Origin: JBLIRR01 sp049472395
Lineage (GTDB): Bacteria; SZUA-182; DTGQ01; JBLIRR01
NCBI GenBank assembly: GCA_049472395.1
Contig: JBLIRR010000015.1
Span: 62,001-126,000, forward strand
Reading direction: 5' to 3'
Length of the DNA: 64,000 nt
Shown: positions 63,622 through 64,000 of the stretch, piece by piece
Layout of the letters: each line of letters starts with the position of its first letter
How positions within the stretch are numbered: position 1 is the first letter of the stretch
Position numbers and translations under genes: made by a program
The notes under the pieces: generated by a model
What the model saw: the letters and a program-made list of their open reading frames with translations, nothing else
Databases searched by the model: none
What the model was told of the DNA's origin: nothing

Positions 63622-64000
63622 ATGTACCCTATTTTATTTCGCATTGGACCGATTACTATTTATACGTATGGATTTGCCCTCGCCCTTGCTTTCTTATTAA
63701 GCGGGTTAATTATTATACGAGAAGCCAAGAAAGCCGGGATAGATCACGGTAAGGTAATGGATGTATTTTTTTATTCACTTCTTGCCGGCCTTATTGGCTC
63801 CAGAATCCTCTATGTGTTATTTAATATGGGAGATTATTGGCCACATATATGGAAGATTTTTTTATTATGGGAAGGAGGCTTGGTTTTTTATGGAGGTCTT
63901 TTAGGGGGAGCACCGGTTTGTCTTTGGTTGATACATCATTATAATCTTCCTGTTTGGCCTGTCATTGATATTATAATTCTTCCGGGCCCCTTAGCCCATG
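63622..64000 (+). CDS. lgt: Prolipoprotein diacylglyceryl transferase, 3'-truncated by window edge
   Basis: Open from ATG 63622 to the window end (126 codons seen). The protein begins MYPILFRIGPITIYTYGFA, then hydrophobic helices and the family segments LAGLIGSRILYVLFN and EGGLVFYGGLLGG, typical of Lgt. This inner-membrane enzyme moves diacylglycerol onto the lipobox cysteine, the step before LspA. The catalytic His/Arg motifs further on are off the edge. About 55% of a normal 260-280 residue Lgt appears missing. Confidence 0.93.
   Translation, partial: MYPILFRIGPITIYTYGFALALAFLLSGLIIIREAKKAGIDHGKVMDVFFYSLLAGLIGSRILYVLFNMGDYWPHIWKIFLLWEGGLVFYGGLLGGAPVCLWLIHHYNLPVWPVIDIIILPGPLAH

Noticed and set aside
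1..64000. CRISPR arrays, insertion sequences, prophage, tRNA or rRNA genes
   Set aside because: No regular short repeats with spacers, no transposase or integrase, and no tRNA-like T-loop sequence was seen in the intergenic regions by eye.

Overview
The window is AT-rich, densely coded chromosomal DNA from a diderm (Gram-negative type) bacterium. Supporting this are a secretin-based type II secretion locus, a separate type IV pilus locus with its own secretin, outer-membrane porin-like barrels, lipoprotein processing genes (lspA, lgt) and a YbgF-like lipoprotein. No rRNA, tRNA, CRISPR, transposase or phage gene was seen. The gene mix (bactofilin, giant secreted repeat protein, GspA/ExeA-like ATPase, PilO-PilP fusion, many TPR proteins) would fit an uncultured candidate phylum or a deep-branching deltaproteobacterium-like lineage. 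The sequence alone does not settle the taxon.

Layout. 1-4.6 kb (+): end of a bactofilin gene, a radical SAM/B12-type enzyme, prfB with a programmed +1 frameshift, and a TPR/beta-barrel protein. 4.7-8.4 kb: two convergent secreted subtilisin-family proteases. 8.6-16.9 kb (-): a type II secretion operon gspC-D-E-F, followed by a DUF502 membrane protein and a GlcD-type flavoprotein. 17-24 kb: M18 aminopeptidase, a potassium-channel-like protein, thioredoxin, a TPR membrane protein, PcrA-type helicase and a low-complexity secreted protein. 24.3-31.9 kb (+): a 2421-residue secreted protein with about 13 repeats, most carrying a calcium-loop-like motif. 31.9-36.9 kb (-): two LbtU-like porins split by a strong terminator, a NikR regulator, an ABC1/UbiB kinase-like protein and a phasin-like protein. 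37-41.2 kb: CheR, a GAF-GGDEF protein, a LysM protein and a YbgF-like lipoprotein. 41.3-52.9 kb (-): one type IV pilus transcription unit running pilin, two minor prepilins, PilX-like, ExeA-like, PilM, PilN, PilO-P, PilQ, PilB, PilC and a small unknown. 53-64 kb: a second copy of the channel-like protein, proA-thiL, an rRNA/tRNA methyltransferase, a GGDEF-HD-GYP protein, then ileS-lspA-TPR-lgt (lgt cut by the window edge).

How the parts fit. The type II locus has the outer-membrane channel, ATPase and platform but no pseudopilins, GspL/M or prepilin peptidase. The pilus locus has no retraction ATPase and no prepilin peptidase. Missing parts must be encoded elsewhere or shared. Likely exported cargo lies beside these machines: two proteases, the giant repeat protein and a low-complexity secreted protein. 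NikR beside two porin-like barrels suggests metal-dependent control of outer-membrane uptake.

The most unusual signal is a dispersed intergenic element. Three to four related copies lie directly upstream of predicted sigma-70-type promoters (pcrA, major pilin, proA, ileS), always in the direction of the promoter. Second is a pair of paralogous channel proteins in which an unrecognised, apparently soluble, helix-rich domain of about 200 residues precedes a two-helix pore with a TTLGFGD filter.
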